Shown: in pieces, positions 1 through 9,388 of the stretch
Numbering within the stretch: the stretch's first letter is position 1
How the letters are laid out: each line of letters starts with the position of its first letter
Origin: Pseudoips prasinana
Lineage: Eukaryota > Arthropoda > Insecta > Lepidoptera > Nolidae
Direction: 5' to 3'
Length of the DNA stretch: 64,000 bases
NCBI GenBank assembly: GCA_951640165.1
Contig: OX621258.1
Coordinates: 4,239,501 to 4,303,500, forward strand
Made by a program: the position numbers and the translations under genes
The notes under the pieces: generated by a model
Databases searched by the model: none
Told to the model about the DNA's origin: nothing
Seen by the model: only the letters and a program-made list of their open reading frames with translations

Positions 1-416
1 ATCGTTAATTTTACTTAGTGCGCCTGCGATATTTTGGTGCATAATACTGCACAGTGATGTACTTACTATTGCGCTCACTGACGAAAAAAGTGATATTTGT
101 CCTTATTTGGCAATAGGGAAGAATTATTTATACAAGAATTATATTTTGAGACCGCTGAGAAATAGAAGGGTATTGTGCCTTTACGAGGTTTAGGTTTAGA
201 TGCCAGGATAGTGGTGGAAAGACTATTTAAGTCTTGGATAATGTAATTCTTTAAGTCATTAAAGATCTTTTTCATACCATGTCTATTTAGAACTCCACTT
301 CTCTTATAAAAAAAATTTGCCAGTAGATATAAAAAAAGGTTACTTTCCATCAAATAAAATTAGTTATGTATAGGGTCACTTGTCCATTTTAACACTTATA
401 AAAACATTGACAAATC

Positions 417-540
417 CATTGACCTATACCTATGTATTATACTAGACGCGCAATCCCATATTGAGAATTTGCTCACTGAGTTGCAGCGCGGGCGCTGCAA
501 CTCATTCAGTCGGCCGCGAGCCAGTGAGTGAGGTGGTAGT
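417..540. repeat. dispersed repeat copy with central hairpin
   Basis: This begins TTGACCTATACCTATG and runs through a perfect hairpin at 477-504 (13-bp arms, 2-bp loop). The same sequence order, with its own hairpin, recurs at 29,694-29,785, so both are copies of one interspersed family. This copy lacks the clear right-hand terminal repeat seen in the other and looks truncated or diverged after about 540. Confidence 0.6.
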
Positions 541-1010
541 TTGCGTATGACTGTCAACAAAGCCGAATCAACATAAATTGATGCACAAACGAGCTTGATT
601 ACATTTATTAGACTTTGTTGACTAGAGTATACTACTGTTTTACGTGAATTTAAGTTTATTTATGTTAAATTAGTTAAGTTAACAATTCATTTTGTAATTA
701 TTTACGATTTATGAATAAAATAATGCTTGTAGCAAAATGTCCGCCCTTGCTCGCCGTATCCTATACCCATCTCGCTTCCTCTTTTCTTACAGTGCATTTG
801 AGTGAATAGTACTACTAATTCAGTGCCATATAGTATTAGAAAATATAAAACAGACGTAACAAATGTCGTTGATAGATTTTACCTATTTCCGTGCGTATAC
901 CATATGTATATAATTTATATGTTTTTTTTTATAATTCTTGTTGGTCAAAAAGCCAAAAGTATTATTTTTATTTGATATCTCATCTGCCACAAAACTACAG
1001 AAGTAGGGTG

Positions 1011-1208
1011 AGTGGTCCAGCTATGAACCAAGTAAATTTCAAAGTCATATAACTTTTTGTTTTATAACCTATGCAATCTTGCCTATGCATTTAGCTAAGG
1101 AATTTATATGGGTTTATATTGGATTTTAAGGTTTTTTTGATATGTTCAATATATATTCAATTAAAACCGATTTATTAAAAAATGAGAATTAGTTCATAGT
1201 GGACCACT
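1011..1208. repeat. possible foldback element, about 200 bp
   Basis: AGTGGTCCAGCTATGAAC at 1,011 is matched in inverted orientation by GTTCATAGTGGACCACT at 1,192-1,208 with one short difference. The interior is AT-rich and non-coding. No target-site duplication is evident, so this may be a worn MITE or a chance local inversion. Confidence 0.35.
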
Positions 1209-1754
1209 GGGCGTACACATTGAACCAGGCAAGATTTTACATAAACCACCTTTATAAACTTATGCAAAACATAGCAGTTATTAGATATTAACGTAATAAA
1301 ATAATGTGCCATAATGTGCCAAATAGGAACATGGTAAAAACTAAATAACAGCCTTTTGATCAAGTCTTATTTGTATTATTAACTTAAATTATATGTAGGT
1401 AATAGTCTCTTTGGATCCAATATTTTCATTTTGTTTATTATTATATTCTTCTTTTTCCCCACTCTTAGTTTTTCTTCATTTCAATTTTTCTTCAACTTTT
1501 CTTTTCTTTTTTATATTTTGTTTTACTAAAGTATTAAGTTATAAAGACTCAAAAATGTTAGAACTAATAGAAAATCCTTTGAAATCAAACATTATATCTG
1601 AAACGAAACTAGGTGAGTTTCAGTATCACAGTAATATTATAAAAGCGAAAGTTTGTGAGTGTGCGTATGTTTGTTACTTCTTAACGTCTAAACAGCTGGA
1701 GGAATTTTAATAAATTGGTATGGACTTAGCTGACACCCTAACGGTTACAAAAAG

Positions 1755-1788
1755 GTTTAACGCGGGTAAAACCGCGAGGCACAGCTAG
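1755..1788 (+). mobile_element. Helitron 3' end fragment
   Basis: A short hairpin (CGCGGGTAAAACCGCG) is followed by AGGCACAGCTAG, matching the 3' terminus of the Helitrons at 58,025-58,329 and 58,750-59,329. The 5' part is absent, and the following base is A rather than the expected T. It is a fragment. Confidence 0.5.
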
Positions 1789-2489
1789 ATTAAATTGTTT
1801 TAATTTTTAACGTAAGTTGATGAATGTTATGTGCAACACGAACTGGGAAGATGTAAGTGGCGATACGACTTTTAGTCCCAGTGACTTTAGGAGGAGATCT
1901 TTACAGTGCGTTTTTTGTTCAGGTGTAAAATCTTTTTTACTGCTGTAATTCGGCGTCAATCTTGTGTCAATCAATTTTTCCGCTGCAATTTTTGTTTTTA
2001 CAAACCTAACGACGTAGGGTAGGATAAGCTAATTTGCACTCCTGCGCTGCCTTTCTTATACGTCAACCATTTCGGCGCAAACGTAGGGCTCTTAGCATAT
2101 TGCTCCTTTTGGTCGCGCCGTTCTAAAAAAAGATAAGTGCAATTGTATATCTATAAACAATTAAAACGTATTTCATTCCATTTATGACTAAAAATAATTA
2201 AATTGTTTGGTTGTCTACTATGAGACTTGTGTGGGAATATGGACCATTCGGTAGTACACAATGAACCATGGTTCACTGTAGGACATACCGAAATGGTTCA
2301 AAGAAGGACACACCACACCTTTTAAACTAATTTCATAATATAAACTATAAAATAAAGTCGTAGGATACCAAACAATTATTAATGAAATGAAGATATTCAT
2401 GTTTATTATAATGTGACTACGTTAAACCCGTAAAAATAAGTAAAAAAAAAATATAAAATAAGATCAAAACCAACAAAAAAAACTTACTT

Positions 2490-2900
2490 TTTACGGTTGC
2501 AATTGAGAATTGCCCCGCCACGCGTGTATCATCCACAGCAAGTAGGAACCAACTAGGGGGCTGGGAAGGGGTACATAAGCGTCTCTTTTGGTATGGTAGG
2601 TGAGGAGTAGAAACGTCGCGTTTTTTAAATATGGCGGTGGTTCATTGAATCTGCCTGGTTCAGAGTAGGACTGCTTGGGGCATTCCTTATATCCTGCCAT
2701 GAACATGTGGCAGGGCAGGCTGGGCTCGATGTTAGGTGGGCCATGGATTGCACCGACGACGCTCCACAAATTCAGTCCATTTTGGGGTTGCTCGACAGTC
2801 TCTACCTAGACATTTTTTTCTTTGCTTCGGCCCACCTACGACCGGAATCTCTTTAGGGACTTCCAGATCGGCCAGGTCATGTTCTCATCAAAACTTATGT
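2490..2900. other. GC-richer segment of unknown nature
   Basis: This block is clearly richer in G+C than its flanks. It holds a 92-codon minus-strand frame (2,769 to 2,491) rich in Pro, Leu and Tyr. I do not recognise the product. It could be part of an unlisted retroelement, since such islands in AT-rich insect DNA are often transposon-derived. There is no splice structure or homology I can point to. Confidence 0.3.
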
Positions 2901-4044
2901 AGAAAACATGTGTACTTAATCATGATTATGTTCTATTGCAATCGGTTCAGTCTATCAAAAAATATTACATTTTAAAGTATTCAAGAAGAAAAATAACACA
3001 CTTCACAACAATTACTTCAAGATGAATGTTGATAGTTGAACTCATGGAGCTATTACAAAGAGGAGACGTTGTAATTTGATTTTTCTATGAAACAACGCGT
3101 GACATTTTGCGGGGGGGAGAGGGTGTTAGATCCCGCCTACTTCTTTGTTTACATCTACCGGTCAATAGGTAAACTAATCGCATGTTTTGTCGACTATCAT
3201 TAGTAGTAATGTAACTTTCTTACACTAGATGTCACACAGTGCAGAATGCAACAGGGCCGGACTCATAACTTCGTTCCAGGGAGTACTGTTTTTTTTTACT
3301 TTTGCGAACCATAATGATATCCTTTTTTTATTGACAGTGATATTATTATAAAATAAATGTTAGAATAAAAACGTCATTGATGAATGACGATTGAAGATTA
3401 TAGAATTTTGTTAATGACTTATTTTACAAAAATAGCGGCTGAGTCGGACTCGCCCATCAAGAGTTCCGACCTGCAAGTATTTGAGTTTATTGAATGAAAG
3501 ATAAATTGCGGTTTAAGATTCATGACGTATAAAAAAAACCTATTTACTAGATCTCGTTCCAACCAATTTTCGGTGGAAGTTGGCATGGAATTGTATATCA
3601 TATATTTTTTTAGTTTTATAATTCTCTTATTTTAGAAGTAAATAGGGGCGGGGAACAAATTTTACCGCTTTGGAAGTGTCTCTCGCGCCACCTATCCACC
3701 CCACAATGGGTATGGTATGGGTTTGATGAAAAATAAAATATTGAATTTCAGTTCTGAGTATGGGTAACCCCCAAAATTTATTCGTGTTTTTCTATTTTTG
3801 TGTGAAAATCTTAATACGGTTCACAGAATACACCGACGGCAAAAGTGGCTGTGATTTACGGTCGGAAACGTTCACTAAAAATAGCGGTTCCCAAATTCCA
3901 GGTAATCATAAAGTATTACAATAGTTGGTGTTAGATGTAAGGTTTTAATAAAACTTCATAATTTACAAAAAGTAAACAAGAGACTGACCAAGAAAAATGT
4001 TTCCTTAAAAATATAATTAATTTACTTCAAAAGAAACAATCAAT

Positions 4045-4985
4045 TGATAATTCAATATTTTCCGATTTGACTAAAAAATTTGAGGTTGCAGAATTGTTTA
4101 ATTGGAATGTACATTAAAAATAAAAACAGTTGTACGAGGGCCTTCAAAAAACATTCTCCGGGTACTAGAAAATTTACCTTAACTCTGCATTTTTACTCGC
4201 CATCTGCTTATAAATATGTACGTGAAATGTTTAATAGATGTTTACCTCACCTCCATACATTATATGAATGGTATCGAAGTGTAAATGCGGAACCAGGGTT
4301 TAGTACCGAAACTTTAAATAGGCTCGAGGAAAAAGTAAAATCTAGTGTAAAAATGGGAGGCAAAAGATATGGACAGGTAAAAGCTATGAAGGCCTAGTAG
4401 ATATGGATTTAGGTAGCGCTGATAGAAGCCAAATGGCTACCCAAGCTTATGTTTTTCAGTTAGTTGCAATCAATGATTCCTGGAAACTACCATTAGCTTA
4501 TTTTTTATTGACAGTATTAAAGCAGATTCACATAAAAATTAGAAAAATGCAATCAAATCGGTGTACAAATTCGTTCTGTGACATTCGATGACTGTAAAAG
4601 CAACTTTGTAACAATGAAAACACTGGGTTGAGAGTTGGATGATATAAAAAACTTAAACACTGATTGAAACACCAAAGTGCTGATTATAATGTAGTTGTAT
4701 TTTTAGACGCGTGTCATATGTTAAAACTGATGCGGAACACCTTTGAATCTAAGAGAGTAATTTAAACTATTGGTGCAAAATCAATGCAATGGCAATATTT
4801 ATCGGAATTAACTTGCAAGAAGAAAACTGCTTACAACTGGCAAATAAACTTTCACATCGACATATCCATTTTAAAAACAAAATAATGAATGTGAAATTTA
4901 TTCGTAGACAATTGTCTAATATCATTGGGAAGTTTGTTATAGAATCTTATACATTGCTCCATAAAAGAGTACTTATTTTGTGGAG
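4045..4985 (+). pseudogene. P element / THAP9-like transposase catalytic region, degenerate
   Basis: The clearest frame (4,080-4,397) reads KFTLTLHFYSPSAYKYVRE, then PHLHTLYEWY and EPGFSTETLN, the signature just after the coiled-coil region in P/THAP9 transposases. Reading on with frame changes gives GLVDMDLG, YVFQLVAINDSWKLPLAYF and VVFLDACHMLKL, then KSMQWQYL. These match the RNase H-like core, with Asp in VDMDLG and in FLDACHM at positions expected for catalytic residues. Frame breaks occur near 4,395, 4,515, 4,640 and 4,760, so no functional enzyme can be made. It is oriented opposite to the THAP exons of the same element. Confidence 0.8.
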
Positions 4986-5204
4986 ACGGGTAGTATGCAA
5001 TATAAGATTATCCTTATATCTAGTATTTATATTTTGTGTATAGCTCCTTTTACAGAAGGAATCGATATTTTTACGCAGATATAGTAGGTTTTCACATATA
5101 TGCTGAGATGCTATAATTGCTGAAGTTATATACCTACTTGAAATGAAATTTACTAATTTTCCCAAAAAACAAGTGAAACTAGTAAATAAAAACTGCATAC
5201 AAAT

Positions 5205-5524
5205 AAATATTTTATTTTATTCCAATATAATTATGAATACAATTCGGAATATTAATAATAGTTAACGCTTAATTAAAACCTAAACTCAAAAAAATATCAA
5301 ATTCAAAATTCGTGCCAGTCTAGAATACTGGCAGCAATGTTCAGTTGTTGAGCGAAATACGGCCTGTATTTCGCTCAACAACTCATTCGTCAACATCATT
5401 TCGGGAACGTGTCGTTTCTAGAACTACTAGTCGAGCTGCCGTTTTTCTATAAATGGTCGATGACTTATTATTAATATTCCGAATTGTTATTCATGTTATA
5501 TTGGAAATAAAATTAAATATTTTA
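5205..5524. repeat. foldback sequence inside the P element
   Basis: Arms of about 55 bp (near 5,211-5,260 and 5,467-5,518) are inverted copies sharing CGGAATATTAATAATA at their inner ends, with about five differences. In the centre is a second, perfect hairpin: 18-bp arms at 5,343-5,360 and 5,366-5,383 around a 5-bp loop. It could be a MITE inserted into the P element, or the scar of the inversion that placed the two coding parts on opposite strands. Its right edge supplies the stop codon of the THAP reading frame. Confidence 0.7.
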
Positions 5525-6353
5525 TGGGTAAAAAAATGCATTGTTACGAACCGATATATCCAGTTTTAAACAAGTTCCCTTCTTTAATTTTCTAAGGCCT
5601 TTTTTTGTTACTACGAAGTCTTCATCGTTAAAATGGCAAGAACAAATTTTTGTATATTTAGAGGGAGACCAGTCTTGTCTGTTCATTTTTGCTATCCATT
5701 TTTGTCTAAGGTTATCTTCAGATGGCAATCTATAACATTCATAATTTTAAAATTTGACTAAATAAACTAGGTAGACTTGAAGTACTTAATTTAAATTAAG
5801 TAAACAACGAGCATACTAATGAAGGGAAGTAGGTACTTTAATTAAATTACTGTACATAGAATATTTAATTTATAGGAGATTGTATTTTTTTTGTGCAGTG
5901 CATTCCATGTTTAAGTACTTTCTATTTATGATACAGCTGCGGGACATTAGGTAAAATAACTGGATCCTAATTACGGCCCTGTTTTTGTTATGTTCATATT
6001 TGTTCGATAGATGGCGGTTTTCTTTTTTTAAATTATATTAAAAGCTACAAAAATGTATTTTGGCCATTAAAGGGGTTTTACGAATGAATGTAAAACAAAT
6101 TTCAGTACATACGATTATTAGATTATGATAGTACTGAGCTCTGCGTACCTAAATATTTTTTATTCCCATGACCCCAAGTATCGCCATCTAATGTCGTGTA
6201 GAATTATGTTTCGAAACGCCGACGTTAAGGGAATTTTCTAGAACTATTTTGATAAAAATCGAATAAAATTACTTACAAATGAAATTTGATGCCATCCATA
6301 GCATTAGAACGTCTGTCCGAGTAGTTTTTACAAGATAAAACACAACACTTCAT
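5522..6353 (-). CDS. THAP-domain protein, two exons, carried by the P element
   Basis: Exon 1 is 6,353-6,277 (25 codons plus 2 bases) and exon 2 is 5,729-5,522. The intron has a GTAAGT donor and an AG acceptor, and the phase joins exactly. The 94-residue product has the C2CH zinc-binding pattern of THAP domains: Cys3-x4-Cys8, then the GIKFH segment, a Pro near residue 28, KWI, and PSKYTKICSCHF with Cys-x2-His. THAP domains bind DNA, and in P elements this is the N-terminal domain that recognises transposon ends. Here the frame stops after the THAP domain, at the edge of the foldback sequence, with no transposase body on this strand. If expressed it would be a stand-alone DNA-binding peptide, formally similar to truncated P repressors; that role is inference. 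Both exons are free of stops. Confidence 0.78.
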
Positions 6354-6611
6354 TATTTTTATCTTCTAGCGCAAATATAGCTGTAAATTGTGAACGTGAC
6401 GTAGATGTGCACAGGACGAACGCCAACAATACATTGACTTAGGCCACGCCTACATGATGACGTTTGGACTCAGTTGAAAATCACAGTTCTCAGTTGCTTA
6501 GGCCGTCTCCTCTTTGTAATAGCTCCATGGTTGAACTACATGTATAAGGTTGGATTTGTTATAATTTAATTTTAAATTATAATGTCATTCGCTCGAAAGT
6601 TTGTGCCGTCG

Positions 6612-6936
6612 CACAGTGGAACGAATGTATGGGAGCGGTTGGACGTAGACATGTCCGAAAAAAAAGAGTAAAATTATGCCAAACTAATGATGCCATCTTA
6701 TTCGATTACTTAATGCCTTCATAACTTGTGGTGATGAATTTCTTCATAACTCCCATATTTCGGGAGTAATTTGAGAAAATGTGAAATTTTACTATGAAAA
6801 TGAGTGTATCGAGCTCTCTCCCTCCTGATTCCGGGCTTGTTTCAAGTAGCGGTCTCTAATATCATAATGCTAATACTAAGAGCTATATTTAATACTAAGA
6901 CACATAGTGCGCCAAATGTGCACTTTCTGGGATAAA
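6612..6936 (+). repeat. left 325-bp terminal inverted arm
   Basis: Pairs with 7,892-8,216 with roughly 97-98% identity by eye. It ends internally at CTTTCTGGGATAAA, after which similarity stops abruptly. Confidence 0.9.
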
Positions 6937-7258
6937 GAGTGATGTTTATTTTATAACACAATTTTTTTATTTTTTGTTTATTTTGTTGATTAAAACCGTT
7001 TTTCTAAAGGTTTACCTTATTACAATAACATTTCTGAGCAGCCAATTAGAGAAGATATAAGCTAATTAGGATATATAATTAGGGACTTAAGGTTTACATA
7101 TAAAACTGATGCACTAATGATTACTGATAAGAACATTGCTATTATTTAATTACTAAATGGCTCTTAATACACTAATTTGGCATGCATCATTTACTAATTA
7201 TCACAATAACTAATTACCTTGCAATATTTAACAAAGGATACCTGGGATACCTGGATTT

Positions 7259-7298
7259 TATATAAATAGGTCACTATTAGTAACTTTAAAATCAGTGT
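7259..7298 (+). promoter_or_regulatory. TATA box plus initiator for the 158-codon ORF
   Basis: TATAAATA at 7,261 is followed by an arthropod-type initiator TCAGT at 7,292-7,296. The initiator A is 33 bp from the first T of the TATA box, close to standard spacing. The ATG follows 41 bp after the initiator A. No TATA/initiator pair at this spacing was obvious at the LINE remnants nearby. It is supported by sequence only; transcription has not been seen. Confidence 0.6.
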
Positions 7299-7334
7299 TG
7301 ATTTACACCTCGTTGTTTCCAAGCTAATCTCGCA

Positions 7335-7811
7335 ATGTATTTTCCAAATTTTAATACAAATCTTGATATTCACGTTGCTTTATGCGCACGCGCACATAAA
7401 GATTTACGCGACTTTAACTATTTGTTCAGTGTTTTAAAAGATAACAGTTGTGTTCAGTTATGTGAAAGTGCTGAAACAAGTTTAAAAGACTGGTGTCGTC
7501 GATTTTGCTACCGCATTTATGCAAAATGGACACAGTCTGGAAGAAGCACAGATAAGTTTCGGAAGAAACATGAGATTTGGCTACAGGCTGCAATTCAATG
7601 GCCGGAATTACAGAATGAAAATATGGAACCTTCTACAGAAAATATAAGTGACGTCATCGAGCCCATAATTTCTCCTGCTAAATCTGATGCTTCAACTTGT
7701 ACACATCCTAGTCCTCGTAAATCTTCAACTTACTTAAAAGTCATACTCTCATCAGTTCTTGTGAATATTTTTGTTAATATATATTTCTGTATATATATAA
7801 TATATTTATAG
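7335..7811 (+). CDS. unknown 158-residue protein carried by the long-arm transposon
   Basis: I do not recognise the family. The frame is intact from ATG to TAG. Residues 10-92 look like a compact helical domain rich in Cys and Trp (Cys17, Cys39, Cys43, Trp53, Cys54, Cys58, Trp65, Trp82, Trp89) with a basic patch around residues 55-78. Residues 93-131 are a Ser/Pro/Glu-rich, probably disordered linker. Residues 134-158 are almost entirely hydrophobic and would suit a tail-anchored membrane segment. That tail could instead be AT-rich non-coding DNA read in frame after a deletion or unseen splice. A TATA/initiator pair lies upstream, and AGTAAA, a weak polyadenylation variant, follows the stop near 7,841. 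It may be the 5' coding part of a larger autonomous element, or cargo. Confidence 0.6.
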   Translation: MYFPNFNTNLDIHVALCARAHKDLRDFNYLFSVLKDNSCVQLCESAETSLKDWCRRFCYRIYAKWTQSGRSTDKFRKKHEIWLQAAIQWPELQNENMEPSTENISDVIEPIISPAKSDASTCTHPSPRKSSTYLKVILSSVLVNIFVNIYFCIYIIYL

Positions 7812-7891
7812 ACCTCTTAATAAGTCTGTCTGCGGTTTAAAGTAAATACAAATGGGGAAAAAACGTTTTTTTTTTTTAATTTTCATTTCCT

Positions 7892-8216
7892 TTTATCCCA
7901 GAAAGTGCACATTTGGCGCACTATGTGTCTTAGTATTAAATATAGCTCTTAGTAATAGCATTACGATATTAGAGACCGCTACTTGAAACAAGCCCGGAAT
8001 CAGGAGGGAGAGAGCTCGATACACTCATTTTCATAGTAAAATTTCACATTTTCTCAAATTACTCCCGAAATATGGGAGTTATGAAGAAATTCATCAACAC
8101 AATTTATGAAGGCATTAAGTAATCGAATAAGATGGCATCATTAGTTTGTCATAATTTTACTCTTATTTTTCAGACATGTCTACGTCCAACCGCTCCCATA
8201 CATTCGTTCCACTGTG
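7892..8216 (-). repeat. right 325-bp terminal inverted arm
   Basis: Inverted copy of 6,612-6,936. A homopolymer T run sits just inside it at 7,866-7,878. Confidence 0.9.
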
Positions 8217-8395
8217 CGTCGATCCGTTCGTAACGGGTACGTACAGACGATTCGAATTTTATCGTTCCTTGTTTATCCTATCCTATGTTCGTTGTTTAAA
8301 ATCTTAGTAATATTATACATGCGAAAGTAACCCTGTCTCTCATAATTTTCTCAGTACAAATCTATATATATATATAAAGGTACCTACCTACCGTC

Positions 8396-8437
8396 AAAAT
8401 TCCAGCTCTCTAGCCCCAGCTAGAGAGCTGGAATTTT
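8396..8437. repeat. perfect 18-bp-arm hairpin
   Basis: AAAATTCCAGCTCTCTAG, a 6-bp loop, then its exact reverse complement. One of several such snap-back hairpins in the window. Confidence 0.9.
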
Positions 8438-8454
8438 TTATGACGTAGGCATCC

Positions 8455-8850
8455 ACTAAGGAAGGGTTTTTGGAAATAACAGCCCTAAGGTGGTAAAATA
8501 GGGGATGAAATGCAAAAGTTGAAGGCATGAAAATGGGTGTTTAGCCTTTCAGGTAAATATAATAAAATTTTTGGAAATTCCACTCCAAGGGCGGAGAAGT
8601 GTGTAATTTTTTAAGTGAAACGCGTGAAAATTGGTATTTGCCCTTTCAATAAAAAATAAAGAATATGTAAATAATATGGAAATTCCACCCCGAAGACTGT
8701 AAAAAAAAATGTAAGTTTGTATGAAAAATGTGCCATTTTTTAAGTGAAACGCATGAAAATTGGTATTTGGTCTTTCCGTTAAGAATAAATAATATGTATT
8801 TCAGGAATTTTCGGAATTCCACCCCTAAGGGCATAAAATAGGGGATGTAT
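8455..8850 (+). repeat. degenerate tandem repeat, about three units
   Basis: Three related blocks alternate CCACCCCTAAGGG-like and AAATAGGGGATG-like boxes with TAAGTGAAACGCATGAAAATTGG boxes, at variable spacing of roughly 110-170 bp. The units are diverged and non-coding. They abut the Helitron helicase fragment, and a TC followed by TATATATATATA lies just upstream at about 8,363, so the block may be the remains of a Helitron or a satellite-like array. Origin uncertain. Confidence 0.5.
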
Positions 8851-8865
8851 GTTGCGTGTGGGTAC

Positions 8866-9048
8866 TCCTATAATGTTGCAGAGGAATTTGAAGCTACCCA
8901 ACTTTGCAACGGCACTAGGCTTCAAGTCAATACTTTGCAGCGTGTTATAGAGGCTACTATTATGACTGGAACAGACCAGGGAGATACAGTGTTCGTGCCA
9001 CGTATTCCGTTAGTGTCAAATGATCTCCCTTTTCAGTTTAAAAGACTG
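8866..9048 (+). pseudogene. Helitron helicase (PIF1-type) C-terminal fragment
   Basis: The translation reads LCNGTRLQVNTL, then VIEATIMTG, GDTVFVPRIPL and DLPFQFKRL. That order is characteristic of the last third of the PIF1-like helicase domain of Rep/Hel proteins encoded by autonomous Helitrons. The frame stops exactly where the sequence changes to the neighbouring LINE ORF1 fragment. The Rep domain and the rest of the helicase are missing, so it is a dead scrap of an autonomous Helitron. Confidence 0.8.
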
Positions 9049-9388
9049 TAGTTTGTCCAAACTTTACAGGATGAATAGATGTTCCTGAGCTAGGGTCAAC
9101 TTCTTGCAATGTGGCATGGACCAGAAATGGAGCAATATCCGTGGCAGAGTACTTGGACCGGGCAACAAGGTAAGGGGCAGATACTCTATCGCGTTTAGGA
9201 GCTACCGTATCGTCATCATCATGAGTCGAGTTTGGCACACGTAAACCGCGTTTGCGGCTTTGGTCCGCCTCCACTGACTCGAAACTTGAAAGTGGGACAG
9301 TTATTGTTGGGGTGTGAGCGAATAAATCCTGCGATTCAGAAGGAAGGGGGTCTGGCGGTCGCCCAGGAGGCCGGTCATCCACCTCCAT
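9049..9388 (-). pseudogene. non-LTR retrotransposon ORF1 N-terminal fragment
   Basis: A 116-codon frame starts at 9,388 with an acidic, Pro-rich N-terminus and a basic patch (SRKRG, PKRDR). It ends in YSATDIAPFLVHATLQEVDP and SGTSIHPVKFGQ, a segment I associate with gag-like ORF1 proteins of insect jockey/I-group LINEs. The RRM-like and zinc-knuckle parts that should follow are lost at the junction with the Helitron fragment at about 9,049. Sequence to about 9,650 on its 5' side may be the element's 5' UTR. Keeping the 5' rather than 3' end is unusual for a LINE remnant. Confidence 0.55.

Larger units (their letters stand above)
1..2480. other. AT-rich stretch without a recognisable gene
   Basis: No open frame here has recognisable family content. 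I see only repeat pieces: a hairpin-bearing repeat near 417-540, an inverted repeat at 1,011-1,208, a Helitron 3' end near 1,755-1,788 and an imperfect hairpin at 2,243-2,297 (an ACCATTCGGTA arm facing its complement). The short frames are low-complexity and AT-driven. Confidence 0.6.
3043..6529 (-). mobile_element. P-superfamily DNA transposon with intact ends, internally rearranged
   Basis: The element starts CATGGAGCTATTAC and ends with the exact inverted copy. The terminal repeats (3,043-3,068 and 6,504-6,529) are perfect over 26 bp. An 8-bp direct repeat, GTTGAACT, flanks it at 3,035-3,042 and 6,530-6,537. Termini beginning CATG and an 8-bp duplication are known for P elements. Inside, a THAP domain is encoded on the minus strand near the right end, and a P/THAP9-like transposase body, broken by frameshifts, lies on the plus strand in the left half. 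A foldback sequence (5,205-5,524) separates them. The opposite orientations imply an inversion, or assembly from two copies. The clean ends and duplication show this unit inserted as a whole. Confidence 0.88.
6612..8216 (+). mobile_element. DNA transposon with 325-bp inverted arms and CACAGTG ends, Transib-like
   Basis: The element begins CACAGTGGAACG and ends with its inverted copy. A 5-bp direct repeat, CGTCG, flanks it at 6,607-6,611 and 8,217-8,221. A heptamer of this form with a 5-bp GC-rich duplication is the known pattern of Transib, the superfamily related to RAG1. The arms (6,612-6,936 and 7,892-8,216) differ at only about eight positions, so insertion is fairly recent. The 955-bp middle holds one intact ORF (7,335-7,811) and no transposase. 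Such long arms are unusual for Transib, so the assignment rests only on termini and target site. A CMC/Chapaev-type element (CAC ends, shorter duplication) is the main alternative. It lies 82 bp from the end of the P element. Confidence 0.72.

Noticed and set aside
6612..8216. hAT element based on the CAGTG start
   Set aside because: No 8-bp duplication exists at the CAGTG boundary, whereas the CACAGTG boundary gives an exact 5-bp duplication.
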